Shown: in pieces, positions 27,901-42,600 of the stretch
Position numbering within the stretch: position 1 is the stretch's first letter
How the letters are laid out: every line of letters begins with the position of its first letter
Assembly (NCBI GenBank): GCA_019009955.1
Contig: CM032229.1
Span: 77,483,001-77,547,000 of the forward strand
Source of the DNA: Riptortus pedestris
Taxonomy: Eukaryota > Arthropoda > Insecta > Hemiptera > Alydidae
Direction of reading: 5' to 3'
Length of the DNA stretch: 64,000 nt
The notes under the pieces: model-generated
What the model saw: the letters and a program-made list of their open reading frames with translations, nothing else
The model's database searches: none
Told to the model about the DNA's origin: nothing
Position numbers and translations under genes: made by a program

Positions 27901-30900
27901 TTTGAATATATCTATTTGGTCCCTACTTCAAATCCAGTGATATTTGATTAAGAACCAATGTATTATGAAATAATAAGAACATTAGTGACGTGTATAAAGA
28001 CTTTTTTATTCCTTAGGTGATATTTACATATTTAGAAAAATTAATTCCCAAATTTTTGAGAGGTTCTATTATTAAGGATCTGAGTATGTCTCTAGAAAAC
28101 ATAATTTAAAAAAAAAAATTTCACCTTCTTTCAAGTTTGTAATATTTTTTAACATACCCTTTTTTCTTCATCAAAATGTTACATACTTTGTTTTGGGTTC
28201 AAAACTCTAAAAAGCGAGCACATGAAGAATATATTATATCAATAAAAAACAAACAAGACTGGATTGTTTGATTCAAATCATCCAACAAAACGTTTGGGAC
28301 AAGTATTTTCCATTTACTATTTAAGTATTAGAAGCTTATATTAGTATATAACTTTATTATTAAATGCATGAAATGCTTTTGCTAGTTCAGACATATACTA
28401 AATAAGTTTTCTATGCAATTCTTTAGATTGAATATAGTTGATAATGGAGGGTATTTAAAAGTGAATAAAGTTTCAATCATAGATGGAAACAATTGAATTT
28501 TTGTTTATAATTGATCAGATCTTTGTATTCCTTCCTCAGTTCTTTAAAACACAGTTATTACAAATTCAAAAATCCATCTACCTTGTTGAGTTTTCAAGTT
28601 CCAGAAGAATCATATTGATTATTCAAAAAATACTTCATTGTTCATGATGTAATTTTGATTGATGCTGTTTTATTATTTCTATATTTTACTCAGAATTTAT
28701 TTCATCTGGAATGTGTTTAATAGCAAGACTGACCAAACCCAGCTAAATTTTCTCAAATAAACATTTGTTTTAAATTCATCTTATTCCAGAATAGGTAATA
28801 GAGATAAAACTATCATGTTGGTTGCTTGCCTAATCATAGTTCCTGATGCTACATGCCATGAAAACATGGAGGCGATCTGAAATGGGCATTTTTTAAATTG
28901 GCCCTCAATGTATTAATTTATATGCTTCCTAAAATTATATAAACATGGTTAGGATATATTCTTTAAAACCTTTACATGGAAATGTAGATGATTCTCCATG
29001 GTAAATGCAGGAGTAAATTGTGGGTACAACTTTATACGTGATATGATTTATTATTTAGACATAAATATTACAGTGGCAAACAAAACAATGTTGGGGTTCA
29101 CCTTTTTGGCATATCTCTCAAGAACATTTGAGGACAGGAAAATTTGATTTATGATATAAAAAAATGATCCAGGCAGCCTAACAAGCCCTTGGAAAAAGTA
29201 GAATTTCAGAGAGTTAATCTAAAAAGAGAAAAAAAATATGAGTAATCCCAGATAAAACATTGGAGGGAAAAACAAAAATTGGAAATTAATATAAATTGTA
29301 AAAATTGGTTTTAGAGAGTTTGTGATAGAAAGTGTACTTAATAAATAGATGAATTTTTTTACCTGAATTGACGGACTTCTGGAATAACAGAGCCAGGGAA
29401 GGGAAGATATAAAGAATTTAAGGATAAAACGGAATTTGTAGATATGGCTTAGGATGAGGAGAATCCAACATTCAGGTGAAACAAAATAAAATGATAAACA
29501 GTGGAATTGGTTGAACATGTGCCAAGAAAAAGTGTAACTTGGGAAAATGGAGGAACTTTCAAGCACATGAAAATTCAGCAAAGACACAAAGAATCTACTC
29601 TAAACAGGACAGGTAGAAAGTCAAATGGTGAATGGCCAGACTAAGAAGTGAATGAAATGAATGGATGCTGTAAGGGAAAGTTTTACACCAACTTTCATAA
29701 TCAGTAAAATGTACACCTTTCTAGGGCATGTAATCAAGAATACAGCCAAATTAATAAGACCGTAATTGGCAGGGAAATTCAAGGTATCTAAAACTATATA
29801 AAATATATATATAAATATAGTTACTAAAAATCAATCTTATCTGCAAATCATAGTTTGTTAGCACAAAATTTGACATGTTCAACACTATTGAAAATTACCC
29901 TGGTGTATGAAACTTGTATTATTTTGAGTTGAAAATCATTGGCAGCTGTCAAAGAAAGAAAATGGTTCCAATTTAAAATTTATACACTTGATATGTGGCA
30001 CATGTCATGCATTCGCTCCCATTAAGCTCTTGATGGCAATGGTCAAATTCTATTCCACCGAAGACGCACTTAATTTAAACAGGAAAAATAAAAAGCAAGG
30101 AAAATTTTTAAAACGATTGAGAGGTACATATGTAGCCACCCTGGTTCCACCTGTAACTTAAGTTTAAGTCTCATTTGCATGGGTTCTTTCATAAACAGCA
30201 AGAGACCATAACTCCTGTGTATTGAAGGTAAAAGGTGTACTTTCCAACAAAAGGTGAAGGGCTTTAGGTTATTTGAAAACGTACCTCATGGAGCAATATT
30301 AGCTGGCTTATCACTGGTAGATTTCAGTCCAGTCAAGCATCTATGACTCTATATTACTGACAACGATTTTAGAAGATTTTGTGGAGTAGTAATCTAATCA
30401 AATCTGTTCCAAAAAAAAAATGTGGGAAATTTTGAAATTGCTTTGAAGAGTTTAGTCAAAATTTGAGTATCTATAAGACCAATGCAAAGGATGATAGTTG
30501 GTGCAAACGAGCCACTCAGCTTTTGACACCTGGAATCAATCGCAGGTAATCTGATTACCCTCAATTGATTTCTTGCTTATGGCAGCCACATATACAGAGA
30601 ATGAAGTATCACGAAGATCTTATCTGTACAAGAGCGAAGGGCTGAGACTGGAAGGTTGTCAGAAAATTAGACAAAGTCAACTTATTGAAAATGAGGGGAA
30701 TCCAAACTTTATAAGCAGTACTCGCCAGAGCTGTTTCATGGAACCTTTAGTAGTAAAAATGATATTTGATGTCTATCCACTAGAATCAAATATGGCCTGT
30801 CTGGGCAAGGACAGAGCATTTGTTATGTTTCCAAAAACTTATATTTGTTATGTTTCCTAGAAAAGCACATTCTCATTCAGATAGGCAAAAAAGTCATCTT

Positions 30901-33900
30901 GGGGGATCACTTAGTGAGTTTATAAAATTAGAAAGAAGAAAGATTTGTTCTTTGATCAAGTGGCATATTTGAAAAGGAATTTAATTAATATTTTCACTTC
31001 AAGAATAAAGGCAAAATTGGACATAGACTCGTTATTTCCTCATTAACTCTTGAAGATGTTGAATAATATAAGCTGTTTTAAAATGCCCTTTGACATTTAA
31101 GTGGATGGTGTGGTTTTTAAGAATGAAAACGAGTTCAATTATCCACAGAAGTGAAAATAAATTCAGGAGTGGCAAACAATTCAGACAAGGTCATTGAATT
31201 ATCTGCTTGTGCAGTAATATATCTTTTTACAATTGTTTAGCACTCTCATAATTGTACTCAAAATATGTAAGATAAAAGATAAGCTTATAGAAAAGTCCTT
31301 TTAAGGCCCCCAGAAGCTTTTCAAGTTTATGAATTAAGAATCAGAAGAGAATTTTTTTTAGATTTACTCTATGTATAGAAGAATCTAGCTCTCAGGCAGA
31401 GATAAAAATAAAAATAAAATCGTGAACACTAGAGATCATAAAAGATAGAGTGAGCTGAGAAACCGGAGGTATACTGAGGGAAAATCAGGGAGAGAAAGAA
31501 CCTGTGTGGACAGTGCATATTGAAAGTCAACAGGTAATAAAGTCATAATAAGAAGAGAATGGACTGTCTTGGATTCAGCTTCGAATGAATGATGTTCCTA
31601 ATTAGCTGATTGAGCATTACATTGTGCCAAGTAATCAAAATTAGGGAAAAGGCTAGAAGGATGCAATTGACAGGAAAATTCATGACATCCAAAAATACTC
31701 AACATTGCATCTTAACTATTCTATGTTTACATAGTATTTTATCATGCTTAAATGATAAATTAATTGTTTTAATTTATTAATTTAAGGTGTTTTACACATT
31801 CCTCAATGATCTGTTTTTGTTGTTTTTTTTCTGAGGAGGGCTTGATATTTTGGCTGTACATTCATTTAGCACTTACAAACTCAGTTTCAAGAAAGTCTTT
31901 TCACTTCATTTTATTAAACTACCCTTCATAACATGTTCAATTAGATTTTTAACAAATATAAACATTTTTGAATTTCAATTTGTTTAATGTTACTATGCCT
32001 TTCTCCTAGAGAATAGAAATTTTGTTTCTCTTATTTATTGAAATATTTATATAAGTAGTTAAATAATTGACAATAAAGTTTAATAAACTTGTTTATCTGA
32101 ATTGTATATAGCATGATGATGTTTTACATTATATCTTGAAAAGTAAGCATATATTAAAAAGTATGCTTAGTTCAGTAATGCTATGTTGCCTCATCAATAA
32201 CTTTCTCTTAACTATTTTTTTTTCCTTTCACTCGCATTATAAAATCAAAAAGTAGTTAAAAATATATTTTCAGAAAGCTTAATAAAACTTAACTATTACA
32301 TTTTTCTTGACTAGTTTGCTCCAGTGTTGTAAAAATATTATTTCTCAAGATTCTTTTAGTTTATCAATAGCTTCCCTGAGTAATCACATTATTGATTTTT
32401 GTTGTTGTATGCGTTTAGAGATAGTTCCTAAAAGAAAAAAAATATTAGAATTGTAGGATAAGTGAAAAAATTGAATGAGCATACAGAGTGGCCTAAGGAT
32501 GCCCTCAAGGGTCAATTTTATTTTCAACACTCTGGACCTTGATGGTAGACGGCTAGATGAGGAGATGAAGAGAGAGGTATAACCTAACGGTCATAATCAG
32601 AGCTGACACATAGAGGCTAGTTCAGTCCAAAACCACAAGAGCTGTTGAAGTAGTTGAGTGATTATGTAATCAAGTTAAAATGAACTTGTCAATGGACAAG
32701 ACCACAGCACTGATCATGAAAGGCACGCTTGACAGGGCACATCCTCCTAGGGAACAGTTGGTGAATTCCAATTAATTCTTAAGGATTACTTACTTGGGAG
32801 TGGCTCTGGGGACAGGTATGGTTATAACACCACACATCACTGTGTTGCAACCAAAGATCAAAAGTGTCATGAACATTCTGCTCTTGCTTACAAGTGGCTC
32901 ATGAGGAATTACGTTCCTTGTATCATGGCAGATTTATAGTGCATGCGCATTAGTTGTAATTAGTTATGGAGCTCCCAGCTGGAGGGTGGGGGGGGGGTAG
33001 GAGCGATTGCGAAAAAGGGACACAGCTGCCCTCTCGAGTTGCAAAGGACATTAACCTGCGGACTGCAAAAGGCTATAGAACCATTTCTAATGATACACTC
33101 AACATGATAGCAGGTACTCCACCTATAGATCTTCTATTCATGGCCAATGTAGTCATGTGAACAGCACTAAAAGGTTAGGAACTGCCAAGTTTTGCAACAG
33201 AGGTATACAGAGCACTTATTGAGGGGATTTGAAACAGCCATGGGCTTAAAAAAGAATTTAAAAATGCCCTCCATGAACTAGTTGTAAGGGAATGGGAAAG
33301 AAAATAGCAGCAGACTGACCATGGAGCCTTCACCAAAAAGTTCTTGGCGCATAAAGGCTAGGATTGACAGACTGTGGCTGAACCCAGGATATACCTTACA
33401 GTTCTTCTCAGGGCATGGAAATTTCAATCATTACCTTCATAGATTCAAGAGGAGAGAATCTCCACACTGTGCTTATGAGAAGTCCAGCGAAACAGCCGAA
33501 CGTGTGCTGATGGAATGCACCCTTTTTTTGACGCAGCTAGAAGTCAAATGTGACAAGGCCTCATATGAGTACAGCCCGGGCGTATTACACCTAGTAAAAG
33601 ATGAAAGCACTCTACAGGCACTGCACAAATTTATTAAAAATAGGGGAAGATGAAAAATAAAGCAGCTTGCAACAGGTGCCAAATAAAAAAAAGAAAAGAT
33701 AAAAGAAGGAGAGAGGGGGAGAGACAGAGACAGACAGAAGTCGTGGGGACATAGAATGGAACATCAGCCAAAGAAAATGAAGGAACCAAAATATTTTTGG
33801 AGCACTGTTGATTCTATTTGAGACTTCTTAAATAGTATCTCCACTTGAGGTGTAAATAGAGGGGATGACATCATAATGCCAAATCGGCCATCATATTTAT

Positions 33901-36900
33901 GTGCTATTTCAGAACCTTACAATTCAAGTGCCGGTACATATTTTTAAAAAGAACCATTTGACAATGTATTCCAGTATCAATCGAAAAAAAAAGTCTATCC
34001 CTCTTTCCCTGTATTTGTTTCTGAATAAGGGTTAAACATTTTAAAGATATTTAGTATATGAATGTGAAACCTTTCTTGAAACATAGAGATTATTTGTATT
34101 TTTAATACTAAATTTGAATATATTTTCATTCCCATTGTACATATGTATCTCCTATGCTATTTTTACTCTGTATTATAATATTGTTGCTTTCACATTATCT
34201 TTTTTATATCAAGTGTGTTGCCATTTTTTCTTTTCAATTCTATCTACTTTTCTTTCTATCTTTCCCCTTTTTTTTCCTTACCAGCTGTTTACTTGATGAG
34301 TCAGTTGTACACAATGGAACAGGGTGAGTCTCTAAACTCTTTCTTAAATCCTAGATGCCGTAGTAATTAGTTTAGATTTTAATTGTGTTGTTAATAAATT
34401 TTGATTAGCTTTAATTACATAATGCAAACATTGATAGAGGAGGTAAATTTTTATCTGCATGTCATACACTTGTTCACATTTTTTTCCACTCATATCACAA
34501 CTTATTTAACATTCTGATGTTAACAGTACATTCTATATATGTTTTTATTTTATTTTAATTTCTAATTTCAATTTATTTGTGTTTTATTCACTATCACTCA
34601 TTGTATATCATCAATCAAGTTATTTTAATTTGTTGCACAAGTATCACTAACTAGCATCCTGATTCGGTATTCTAAACTTTCTAAAATAAGGTAGACCTCA
34701 CATCAGTAATTAGCTTCTGTAAACCATTAAATTCCTTATGGATTTCTTTATATTACCTTTTGAACATCCACCAACTTCATCGTGGCAAAAAAAAATTTGT
34801 AGCATAGACTTAACAGTGTAGTATGGCACACCCTGCTTCATGGATTGGGAAGGTCCAAAAAATTGCCTCCAAAATCTGATTGCACAACGTCTTTTCTTGA
34901 CTTTCAATTAGCCAGAATTCATCAACCTGGAAATCGGAGCTGATTGTCAGTCCAAAGTTTCCTGGATTTTGGTCAGAATAAGTGATAAATTGACATCCAC
35001 TAATGTAAACACACACAAACGGGCAGACGTGATTATATATGTGTGTGTGAGTGTGTGTGTGTGTGTGCGTGCGTGTGTGTGTGTGTGTGCGTGCGTGTGT
35101 GTGTGTGTGTTTGTGTGTACACATATCTTCTCGGTTCGCATTATAGGCCTGAAAGACCTTTAGCCTCAATAAGAGTTTTTATATAGAGAGTGATCAACTC
35201 AACAAACAATCTTCATTAAACAAGAAGGTCCTAGAATGATTTGTCTCCAGTAGACTGACAGGCCTAAATATACTTGGAGTGGGGGGAGTGGTCATTCACT
35301 AACAACCAGTTTACTAGTTGATGAAATCTAGAAGAGTCAATGTTCTTTGACATACTGACGGCCTGTCAGACTGAATTTTGTTTTGATTTTAGAGAATCAA
35401 GTTCTCCCTCTCACTCCTGTATATTGCATGTTCATGATTAAGATGAACTTCTTTACTTCTTGGGCACAACATGTTGATTTTTGTACAATAGTTGACATAA
35501 TGAGATCTAAAAACTATTCAACCCCATTCTCAGTCCCTCCACTCAGTAATGCCCAAAGAATTATTCATTATAAGAGCTAGGAGAGAATATGTAAAGGTGC
35601 ACAGATGAAAATTCATCGATTCATCATATATAATCACATCGGGCTCTTGTGTGTGTGTGTGTTTACATGTAGTTTATTTAATTCATTCTTCAATTTGTTG
35701 ACCACTTTTAGATTCAGTAATGTTTATTTAAAGTTTGGCTTCAAATTATGTGTTATTACAATTGGCTGAAATATCTTTATTCAAATGAAGCTCTCTCTAC
35801 ACATTCCCACACTCTTCTGACTCTTCATCGATTTTTTATAGACTAAAAAGTTTGTCAGGCAGTAGTAGTGTGCCCCAAGAAGACTTCCAACATGCAGGAA
35901 TGATGTATTGTATTTGCACTGATGACACCATTTGCAGATTCTTTTCTCTATTTTTCTATTTGTCTAAAAACTCTATATAAACAAGACCTAAAACTAACAC
36001 CTTAACTAGCAAAGTTTTTTGCTTTTTGTTTTTGTATGAATTTTTCTGGAGATGAGTCAAAAGAGTGTGAAAGATACAGAGGTCCATTTGAATAAAGACG
36101 TTTTAACCAATCAATGACAAATATATTTCTAGTAGCATACTTTACTACGTTATCTGTTGTTTCCACTAGAATACAATTGCTTAAAATTGTTTATTAAATA
36201 TCATTACTATGGTACATATATTGTTGAATTTATTCTGTTATATAAAGATATTTTGTGTCTATTTAATATGGAATAATAATAATTACAAAAATAAAAAACT
36301 TATTATTTAGGTGTACTTTTTTTTTGTTGAATGCACAAAGTACTTTCTTTTACTAAGCTTAAAAAAATTATGTCTAAAGTGTATGAACTGTCTTAACTCG
36401 CAACCAAGTTTTACTATCTATAATTTTTCTATATTAATTTTCAAAAAGTTATGCTATGCTTTACAGAAAAAAAAAGTTATTTAATATCGTCCACTTTACT
36501 ATTAGCTACTACAGCTAATCGAGACGACTTACAGGTTACACTCTTTCTTCTGGCCAGAGTGGGACAAAGGTTTTGTTGTACAGGGAAAAGTGAAAATGTG
36601 ATAATTTATGAATATCAAATTTATATTTAAGTAAAGTGATGTGAAGTTTGGTAATCACGTATTCAAAAAATACATCTTTTCAGAAAAACTATTTTAAATA
36701 GAAAGTGGGGGTTCAGGTTAGCTATGTGAGTTAAGGTGTTGGTTTTAATCACACTTGATAGAGACCTAGAGTCATGGTCCAATTCTCACAGGACAATAGA
36801 AATTTATTTAATGACAAACTCATTAAATAAAAACCTTAAATAAGAAATGGGTGGCAACCAGTAGATAACCCGTCCCAATAAACCTTAGTAGCACCAAGTG

Positions 36901-39341
36901 GATGTTATTAATAAATCTATATCTGACCTAAAGCTTTAAATCAAAATTTAAGATTCTAATTTTATGAGCATACACTAATTTCAGCTATAAGCTAAGAAAA
37001 TAATTGTAGCAGAGAGAACCTAGTCTATATAGCAGTAGCCTGTATAAGGGTTTAATGTAAAAAAGGTTTTTGAGTTACTACTGCTCTTCACTATTATGTT
37101 ATGCTAGACTTTGAAGATGGGCCACTGATCTCTAAAGATGCTATGTGCTTAATATTTTCAAGAATGACTACATCTTAAGATATATAACACAATGTCGCTA
37201 TCAACTTGTCCCCACAACCTAGGCCTGCGGGCTAGCCTCTATTTTTTCAGTTAGCCCTCTGCTGCAATTTGTGAAGGTTCTAATTGTGACATTCATTTTC
37301 TAGTAAGACAATTAAAAGACAGTGAGCAGACATTTAGGGTTTTATTTTTCCACCTATATAAATTTGTTCAGTTTATTTATTGTTAAAAATGCTTCCAAAG
37401 AGGCTGAAGAAAAACAAGGATATTTCATTGTAAAAAGGAAAGTTAAAAACAAAAAAGTTTTGCCTGCTGTCAAAACTTTCTGGTGAGTATATTAGTGTGC
37501 ACATCAGTGGTAAATTCCATAAATATATTTTATTCATTATATATAATTTTGTTTTTTTCTATATAAAGCACTTGCTATCAAACGAAATATTTACATGATG
37601 AATATGGATTTTGAGAAATGATTTTCAAGATATCCTTATTTCCTTTGATTGGTTCAGGGAAATAGTGTTGTTTGCTTGTTTCTTAAGTCTATTTTTTCTT
37701 TTTCTAAATTTAAAATATTATTAGTATTTTCTTAAGTGAATTATAATACTTTAATCATATATAATTATATTATTATTTCCAGAAAGGTATTTTTGTCAAC
37801 CTTAGTCATAAGTAGTAGTAGTATTATTTACACCATTCGAATATTATATGTAACTTGTGGACCCGACAGATGTTGTATGATATTTCAAGCGATTAGGATA
37901 TAAATTTAATATTATGTTTAAAACAAAAGCTACTTTTAATAGCACACTAAACAACTTTTGTTATGTGCACGTTTGCCTAAAAACAAATAGAAAATGAAAT
38001 ATCACGATTTTTTTATTCAGGCCTCCCTTATAACCCCCACTCCCATTCGAACCTAAAAAATTTAATATAGCTTATAATCATGGAAGAATTAATGCTAATT
38101 TACATATAGTTTTGATAAGTTCGGTTCAATCGTTAGTGCCCAATAAAATTGTTGGCGCTCACTTTAATTTTTTAGTGTATATCTCGTTTATACTTTGTTA
38201 TACGACAAAATAAACAACTTTTATCCTGTGCATATTTGCCGAAAAAGCAATAGGAAATGAAATATCGCTATTTTTAATTTTAGGCCTCCCTTACAACCCC
38301 CACTCCTGCTTCATCTGCCTGATTGATTTGTGAATCTAAACCATCCAGGGCGTCACCCAAACGCATACAAACAAATTCATTCAAATCGGTCCAGCCGTTC
38401 AGGAGTTCAGTGACATACACACGTACAGTAGAATTATATATATAAAGATATTCAGTAGTCTCTTTCTATAACGATATCAATGGGACCAGACGTTTTCATC
38501 GTTATATAGAGAGAAACCATTTTTGTTTCTATATACAGTAAAATAATGTATTAAAATAAGACACTATACAGTAGAACCATATATTTTCACATTATATTCT
38601 CACATAATAATTATTATTACTTTGTTAAAGAATATTAAGATAAAAAGAGAAATTTACATGCATTTAAGATTAGTAAAATTGATTATTAATAATAAAATAC
38701 AATAGTAAAAAATACAGTATGTAAAATATGATAAAAAACATACTGACATTTTAGTGAAAGAAGTCCTTCAACATGGTCTGCCTTTTTTCACCTTCCAAAG
38801 CAATGACCTCACTTTTATTTTCTAAACGTAAAATATCATCTGTAGACACTGGGTCATCTATGTGGCAAGTGAAAAACTTGTGGAGTACTTTAGCTGCCTC
38901 CAGGGCCTGATGAGTTGGCACTAGTTCTGACTCTGGATCAAGTTCTTCTTGTTCACTGTCTTCATCTTCATCCTCACGAACTGCATTGAGAAGGTCCTCA
39001 TCTGAAACTACTGCTGTTGTAGCCAGTGTTTCATCCATGTTTTCAAAATCTTTTAGTGTATCTGGTGAATACGTTGTGGGAAGCTCAAACTGTTGAGCCC
39101 AAATCGCTCAAGGCAAGCCATCGTCATCTTCTGTTTGCTAAAATTGCTTTGTTTATACACCCCCTGAGTGTCGACCTTTTTCACATTGCTCTTTATTACA
39201 TTACTACACTCTTTTCATTATTAACTACTACAAGTATAAAGTTCTATTTTTCTATCACTTTCCATTAAGAAGATATTTCATAGAGGTGGTTTCCTAATTC
39301 ATTTTTTTAATAAAAATTAAGATTTCTAGCCTAAGTTTCTT

Positions 39342-39406
<65 letters not shown>

Positions 39407-39619
39407 CAAGAGCTTTAATTTTCTTATGTTTAAAACATTTCCTAAAAATGGACCGAACTTTTGTTGTTGATGACAGGTATATAGGAGAGACACGAAGAGA
39501 TTGGTGCCAGGAGCCGTCACCTAATCCTATAATTACAGTTACTGAACACACTCCAGCTCCATCTCCAGACTTTTTGCCAAGGAGGGTGAGGTTTTATATA
39601 TTATAACTTTGATTTATAT

Positions 39620-39691
<72 letters not shown>

Positions 39692-42600
39692 ATTTTGGAG
39701 AGCTATAAAATTACCATTAATTTTATATATAAGTACTAAAACTAGAAAATAATGTTTCCATCACTCCACGAATAAATAAATCAATAATTTGAATTCCTTT
39801 GGTTTGTAATATGATTTAATCAGTTGAAGACATCTTTTTGTTAGAAATCTTCAGTTACTTATTAGTTTTAAAGAAATAAAACAAGGAAGAAATATTTATA
39901 TTGACAATTTACTGCTGTAGAATCATTATAATATAGATAGATTAAGTCTCTAAATCATCGTATTTCTGATTTTCTTTTCTTTCTTTTTTTTTCACAAACA
40001 CAGACAGTGATTGTTAGAGAAAATAGAGAAAAGGGTAGACAAGTCATTCCAATTTCTCCTTGGTTAACGGGAGTTGTATGTCAAATTGGTCACTCTCTAT
40101 ATAAAACTCTGATCACAAATCCCCCTCAGGGAGGATCTCCAAGGTTTACAAAAAATAAAAAAAAACACACTAGCAAAAATAAAGGTTAGTAGATAATGAG
40201 TGAAATTACAAAAAATGAAAATTAGCACAAAAAATCTTCTAAATGCAGTGAAGTATTTTAATTTTAATTAAAAGGTATGAAATAAAAGAAAAGAAAAAAA
40301 TGAGTTTCAGAGTGAAAAGAAATTAAGTTAGCAGAGAAGTGGCATGAACAATGATGGCTGACATGGTCATTGAGACATTTTTGGGAGTGAAATAAAAAAT
40401 AGCTTTTAAAATAGTATATTAAAGGTTGGCTCAGAAATTCAGAAGTGAAATGGAGTATAGACCTAAAAAAGGCGAAGGATACAAGATGTAAATAGAAATG
40501 ATTTGGAGCAGGATGTTCTCAAAATGAAGAAAGGTATTCTTTAGTTCTCCCTCAGCCCATTCTCTAAAATTTATTTTTAAAAAATGCTCACTAGATTGGC
40601 ATATTTTAAAAGGAGTAGCTTTTAGAAATAAGAATAGTTGAAGTTTGAAATGCTACATGTGAAAATTATTTAGGCAATTAAGGAGCGGGCTAAATTTCTG
40701 TTAGAACAATGTGGAGGGTAATTCGAAAGTCACTCTGGGTATAATATACATCTGCACTTTCTCCCACTGCTTATTGCTTCTTTGAGTGATAATTAAAATC
40801 ATAATATTAACTCCTATCCAAATTGCCAACTTTTAAGAAAGTATAAAGTTATTTTGGTTTTAATTCAAGCCACTTTTATGCTGGCACTAGGAGCCCTGTG
40901 GTCATATTCAAAAAAGCCCCACTCTTCGTTCTAAGAATGAAACCAATTTTTCCAATTAAAATTGAAAGTAGATATAGATAAGGCATAAATATAGGTAACA
41001 TTTGCACTGTTAAATAAATTATAGTTACCTTGCAGTAAATCTTCCTAGATTCTTGACATACATCATCACAAATTTACAACAAACATCATATTGAAAATTA
41101 TAATCAGTGAGGGGAAATCCAGCCTCTATAATTACATATGCATATAAAAAGATCTTACTTTTTTGAAGTTTTTAAGTTTATAATGAAGTGTTTCTTTTAA
41201 GTTTAAAATTAATTATTTCCAATGTCTTACCTATTGCATGTCATTATTGCCACTAAATGATATAATTTCTAATTAATTTGTTAAAAAGAGTCTGTGTACT
41301 AAAATATGTCTTTTTTGAGCAACTTTGGTACTCCTACCCATTATTCTCCTATTAAATTTAACCCTGTTTCTTTATTTTTTTAGACAATTTTCATCCTGCT
41401 ATTCTAATTTCCAAAAACATCATTTTTTACAAATATATCAGCAAACAAGAAGCGATATATTTTTGAAAGTGGAGGGAGGGCCAGAGAAAAATATGTAATT
41501 AGATAATAGAAAGAAATTAAAAAGGAAATACACTACACAGCAATGTAGTATAGGATTAAAATTAATGCCCTAAGAAGAAATAAATTCATTCAGAATTTTC
41601 TCATAACTTACCAAGAAGATTTGATTTGTTTATATTGGTTCTTTGAAATTAACCATTTGATTTAAAAAAAAAAAAAGAATGTTTCTCTTCCTAATATAGG
41701 AAGTTGGGGTGACTGAGTAGCTTTTATCATACTAGAAGTTCAAAAAGGGATGAAAGAAATTTATTACATAAGAAGCAAAATAACCAGTTATAGCTAGAAA
41801 CTGTGGAAAATGAAAAAAATATATATTAGGAATAAATAATTACCAAAGTACACAGCTTGATTTGAGAAATTCATTTCACAAAATTAATACTTTATTAAGT
41901 TTTGAGTAGTAAGCATGAAATCCTTAGGTGAGAGAGAAAGCAGAATTAGGCAGGAAGAGTATAATATTGTTAAATCATTTCACTGAAATAATGGATCAAT
42001 TGATAGAACTCAATGCTTGTTATACTGAGTTGGTTTATTTGGTACAATGTTTAGGTTTAATTTGGGTATATTAGACATTTAGCAGAATATCTTTGTTCTT
42101 TGAGTTGGAAATGGAATGATCTGTGTCAAAATGAGAAGATTGTCACTGGTCAGAGTGTTTGATAACTGCTCAAAATCAGCTGAGATTTGATGAACGACTA
42201 ATAGGTTAGGAATATTGTTGCACTATACAAAAATAAAATTTAAATCTCACTAAAACTACTTTTTTATTTTAATTTTTTTTTTTAGCAGATTTCCCTTAAG
42301 GGAAATCAGCTATTGAGGTTGTAATCATGATGGAATTTTCGACTTTTTTCTTCAAATGTCCATCGATCCTACCTGGGAGAAGACGAAAATGAGGTCCGTT
42401 CAAAACTGTATATATATATATATATATATTTGTCTGTTACCGCTATAGCGGTCGCAATTTTTGTTTGATCGTCACCAAACGCGATATTTAGTCGTTTTAT
42501 TTAAAAAGAAAGATCAAGTTCGTTAACGGCTAAAATCGGACCACTGGGAGGGGGGGGGCGTTTTAGAGGGAAGGATTTTCGAAAAATCGAAATATCTCCG

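Larger units (their letters stand above)
24129..34284 (+). other. unc80 intron 15, 10.2 kb, the longest
   Basis: Starts with an ATT triplet run (about 24148-24170). 25810-26302 is a 5'-truncated copy of the abundant repeat. 26300-32450 is AT-rich; 29220-29800 and 31380-31720 share a weak similarity around GGCAGGGAAATTCAAG and may be fragments of one old repeat. 32640-33655 is an R1-like LINE remnant. I see no host exon with supporting splice sites inside. Confidence 0.5.
34324..39476 (+). other. unc80 intron 16
   Basis: Contains a (GT)n tract (35040-35120), a candidate cassette exon (35842-35904), a SINE-like pair (36460-36600 and 36706-36935), a degenerate 240-bp tandem repeat (37900-38440), a Tigger remnant (38454-39150) and a (TA)n at 39345-39401. 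Confidence 0.5.

Noticed and set aside
29219..29587. 122-codon minus-strand open frame
   Set aside because: Composition is aromatic and serine-rich low complexity, it has no start context or splice support, and no family resemblance.
30573..30860. 95-codon plus-strand open frame in intron 15
   Set aside because: No recognisable domain, no splice sites flanking it in the unc80 phase, and the surroundings are decayed DNA. It could be an old repeat fragment but I cannot support a gene.
34810..35169. Histidine/threonine-repeat open frames on both strands
   Set aside because: They are translations of the (GT)n microsatellite.
41691..41730. unc80 exon after the strong acceptor ctcttcctaatatag
   Set aside because: In the required phase it reads SWGD and then a stop, with no usable donor before it.
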